Of a stretch of DNA of 32,629 bases, positions 30,614 through 32,629 are shown piece by piece. Numbering within the stretch: the first letter of the stretch is position 1; each line of letters opens with the position of its first letter. Made by a program: the position numbers and the translations under genes. The notes beneath the pieces were generated by a model. It did not search any database. It saw only the letters and a list, made by a program, of their open reading frames with translations, and was not told where the DNA came from. Location of the stretch: assembly GCA_018715495.1 (NCBI GenBank), contig DVLO01000021.1, positions 1-32,629 of the forward strand, read 5' to 3'. Source of the DNA: Candidatus Limihabitans stercoravium (GTDB lineage Bacteria > Bacillota > Clostridia > Christensenellales > CAG-314).

Positions 30614-32629
30614 ATGAAAAGACTAGCCATTGTATTGTTGTGTCTGGTACTTGTAGTCGGTATTGTGGCAGGATGTAGTCCCAAGACACCGCACAAGTGC
30701 GAAAGCGTATGTCCGGTATGCGGTGGTTGTATGGACGCAGATTGTACGGAGGAAGCATGTTCCGACAAGTGTCCCGGACATCCGACGGAGGACAAATACG
30801 AAATTGTAACAAGCGGAAGCAGTAACAAGACCTTGGACTTGGGACAAAGTGAAAAGCTCACTTATACCATCACTAAAAACGGTACTGCTATCGCAGACGC
30901 TGTTGCGGAAGTGACTGTTACAGGTGACGCTGTAACTTTCGACAAATCAACTCAAAAGGTAACTGCTGTCAAGGAAGGCAGTGCAAGTGTGGTGTTGTCT
31001 TACGAAGGTGCGGAGTCCAAGACAATCAACTACACGGTAGTAAATTACTTCTTCTCAAGAGAAATTTACCGTGGTTCCTTCGATCTTTCCACTGAAGCGC
31101 AAGGAACAGTTACCATCAGCGGCGGTCAAGCGACATTGGTTGCTAAGCAAGCTGATACCAAGTATATCTTCAAGGCAACAATTACCGTACCTGAGACGGC
31201 ATCTATCAGCACAACTCAGTCTTTCGGTGTGGGTTCTTTCCTGAACAACGGCGACAACGCATTGTGGTTTGGATTGCGTAACAGCGACGGACTGAATGAC
31301 GGTGTGTTTTCCGTTGCACGTCTGGACTTCCTTTCGGGATGGGGCGGTGCAGGTTCATCTGAAGAAATTGTCAGCGGTTACAAAAACAGTAACACAGGCA
31401 ACACAATTAACTTTGAAATCATCCGCAACGGAAACGATTACTACTACGACATCAACGGAATGTACGGCAAGTACACATCCACCGAAGACAGCGCAACCTA
31501 TCCCGGTATATATTCACAGGAAATTGCGTTGACGGTAAGTAATTTCAGCGTATCTTACGACCAGGCGGAAGTAGACAACGCCATTGACGGTTACGCCGAC
31601 AAGGGTATCGGTTCTGTTCGTATCAACGAAGTGGACAAGAACCGTCTTGTAAAGGGTGCAAGTTACCAGTTTACGGCAACAACATTCCCCGTATCGGGTG
31701 GTAACGTTGTGTGGAGTATTGACACATCGGCAATGACGGACGGTCAGCAGGGCACATCGGTGGACGGCAACGGTCTGTTGACTCTTTCGGAAAATGCGGC
31801 AGGCACACTGACGCTCATTTGTTCCGATGAAACAAATACCAAGAAAGATACTCTTACCATCACAATCCTGCAGGAAAACGAAGTTTATGTCGGCGACCTG
31901 TTCACGGCAACGGGTGGCGTTCAGTTGGATAAGGAAAGTCAATCTTACACATTCCCCTACGATTTCCGCAACGTTGACGGCGTTTCCAACGAACAGGATT
32001 ACAGCGAAGTGCTGTACAACATCATATCCAACAAGAGGTACAGCGGCGCATTTTCTATTGAATTTACCGTAAGCGAATACTTTACAACCGAACAGTTCCC
32101 CAAGTTGCAGATTGCGTTGGGTTCCTACGCTAACAACTTCTACGTAGCCTACAAACCTGACGGCACATGCCGTATCGAAAGTTACGGACGTGCTGTAACG
32201 GCAAACGGAACTTACTACGAAGGTTGGTGGAACAGCGAAGCATTCCAGTCATTTGACCCGTCAGGTTCTAACACATTCAAGATTTCTATTGCAACAAACG
32301 GCGTTTACACAGTGACAGTCAACGGTCAGCCATTGACATTCAGCATGGACGGCGTTCAGGGTACACTGGTAAGAGATTACCAATCCCTTACAACAGAACT
32401 GCCCATCAAGATTGCTACCAAGGGCGTTTCGGCTGTAGTTTCCGCAATCACAATTACCGAAGGACAACCTGCCGACAATGCAGATTGGTGGAAGTACAAC
32501 GAAAATGTTGAAATTGACGGACAAACATTGGTGTTCGACATGCCTGCATTTGGTTGGAACAACCGTGATCAGTGGGCTTCACGTGTGCTTTACACACAAC
32601 AGTTGCCCGGTGATTTCACCATTGAGTAC
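30614..32629 (+). CDS. Large cysteine-rich lipoprotein with Ig-like domains (3' end outside window)
   Basis: An open frame of 672 codons reaching the window end without a stop. A lipoprotein signal peptide ends in IVAGC with lipid-modified C21. A compact cysteine-rich module follows (C29, C33, C36, C39, C44, C49, C53), then a BIG2-like Ig domain (about 65-135, with KVTAVKEGSASVVLSYEG), a beta-sandwich region (about 135-325) that looks like a concanavalin/LamG-type binding domain, a second Ig-like domain (about 338-415, RLVKGASYQFTATTFPVSG), and a second beta-sandwich region from about 420. Repetition of these regions suggests duplicated modules. ATG 30614 follows AAGGAG. It is probably anchored on the outer face of the membrane and binds or degrades carbohydrate, controlled by the divergent AraC regulator; no catalytic motif is visible in the part present. 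Confidence 0.8.
   Translation, partial: MKRLAIVLLCLVLVVGIVAGCSPKTPHKCESVCPVCGGCMDADCTEEACSDKCPGHPTEDKYEIVTSGSSNKTLDLGQSEKLTYTITKNGTAIADAVAEVTVTGDAVTFDKSTQKVTAVKEGSASVVLSYEGAESKTINYTVVNYFFSREIYRGSFDLSTEAQGTVTISGGQATLVAKQADTKYIFKATITVPETASISTTQSFGVGSFLNNGDNALWFGLRNSDGLNDGVFSVARLDFLSGWGGAGSSEEIVSGYKNSNTGNTINFEIIRNGNDYYYDINGMYGKYTSTEDSATYPGIYSQEIALTVSNFSVSYDQAEVDNAIDGYADKGIGSVRINEVDKNRLVKGASYQFTATTFPVSGGNVVWSIDTSAMTDGQQGTSVDGNGLLTLSENAAGTLTLICSDETNTKKDTLTITILQENEVYVGDLFTATGGVQLDKESQSYTFPYDFRNVDGVSNEQDYSEVLYNIISNKRYSGAFSIEFTVSEYFTTEQFPKLQIALGSYANNFYVAYKPDGTCRIESYGRAVTANGTYYEGWWNSEAFQSFDPSGSNTFKISIATNGVYTVTVNGQPLTFSMDGVQGTLVRDYQSLTTELPIKIATKGVSAVVSAITITEGQPADNADWWKYNENVEIDGQTLVFDMPAFGWNNRDQWASRVLYTQQLPGDFTIEY

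Overview
The window looks like a chromosomal segment from an uncultured, probably monoderm Bacillota (Clostridia-like) bacterium. Supporting signs are a YyaC-type sporulation protein, a type III glutamine synthetase, consensus sigma-A promoters (TTGACA/TATAAT), many hairpin-plus-U-tract terminators, strong purine-rich ribosome binding sites, and a type IV pilus machinery with no outer-membrane secretin. The species assignment is inference. I see no tRNA, rRNA, CRISPR array, transposase or phage gene.

Layout. Bases 1-6.8 kb are housekeeping: a short CvpA-like membrane protein (-), YyaC (+), FtsH (+), a YwaF-like membrane protein (+) and glutamine synthetase III (-). Bases 7.1-22.8 kb are dominated by a type IV pilus (or pseudopilus) locus on the + strand. 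Two large modular prepilins (about 692 and 532 residues), with a class III signal peptide and a long beta-helix-like passenger, flank the GMP synthase gene guaA. A promoter at 14.2 kb then starts an assembly cluster: a 70-residue membrane protein, a 253-residue membrane-anchored protein, a small pilin, a pseudopilin, a divergent PilM-like protein, two more pseudopilins, prepilin peptidase, the PilC platform and the PilB ATPase. No PilT, PilN or PilO is recognisable. Bases 22.9-26.5 kb hold a two-gene sugar operon (-) of a GH36 alpha-galactosidase and a Gfo/Idh/MocA oxidoreductase. Bases 26.6-27.0 kb are an AT-rich intergenic region with four DnaA-box-like 9-mers. Then come a metallophosphoesterase/DUF1846 pair (+), an AraC-type regulator (-), and the start of a large cysteine-rich lipoprotein (+) that runs off the window end.

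How it may work together. PilB, PilC and the PilM-like protein would assemble prepilins processed by the local peptidase. The short pilin at 15.6 kb would form the fibre or its base, and the large prepilins would display long beta-helix passengers at the surface. The most striking signal is a run of 10 G located exactly in the -35/-10 spacer of the first large prepilin promoter, the architecture of a phase-variable promoter. The second large prepilin has a good promoter and ribosome binding site, but the codon where ATG should be reads AGG and no other usable start exists. Together these suggest large surface prepilins that are switched or varied, served by an otherwise conserved assembly machine.
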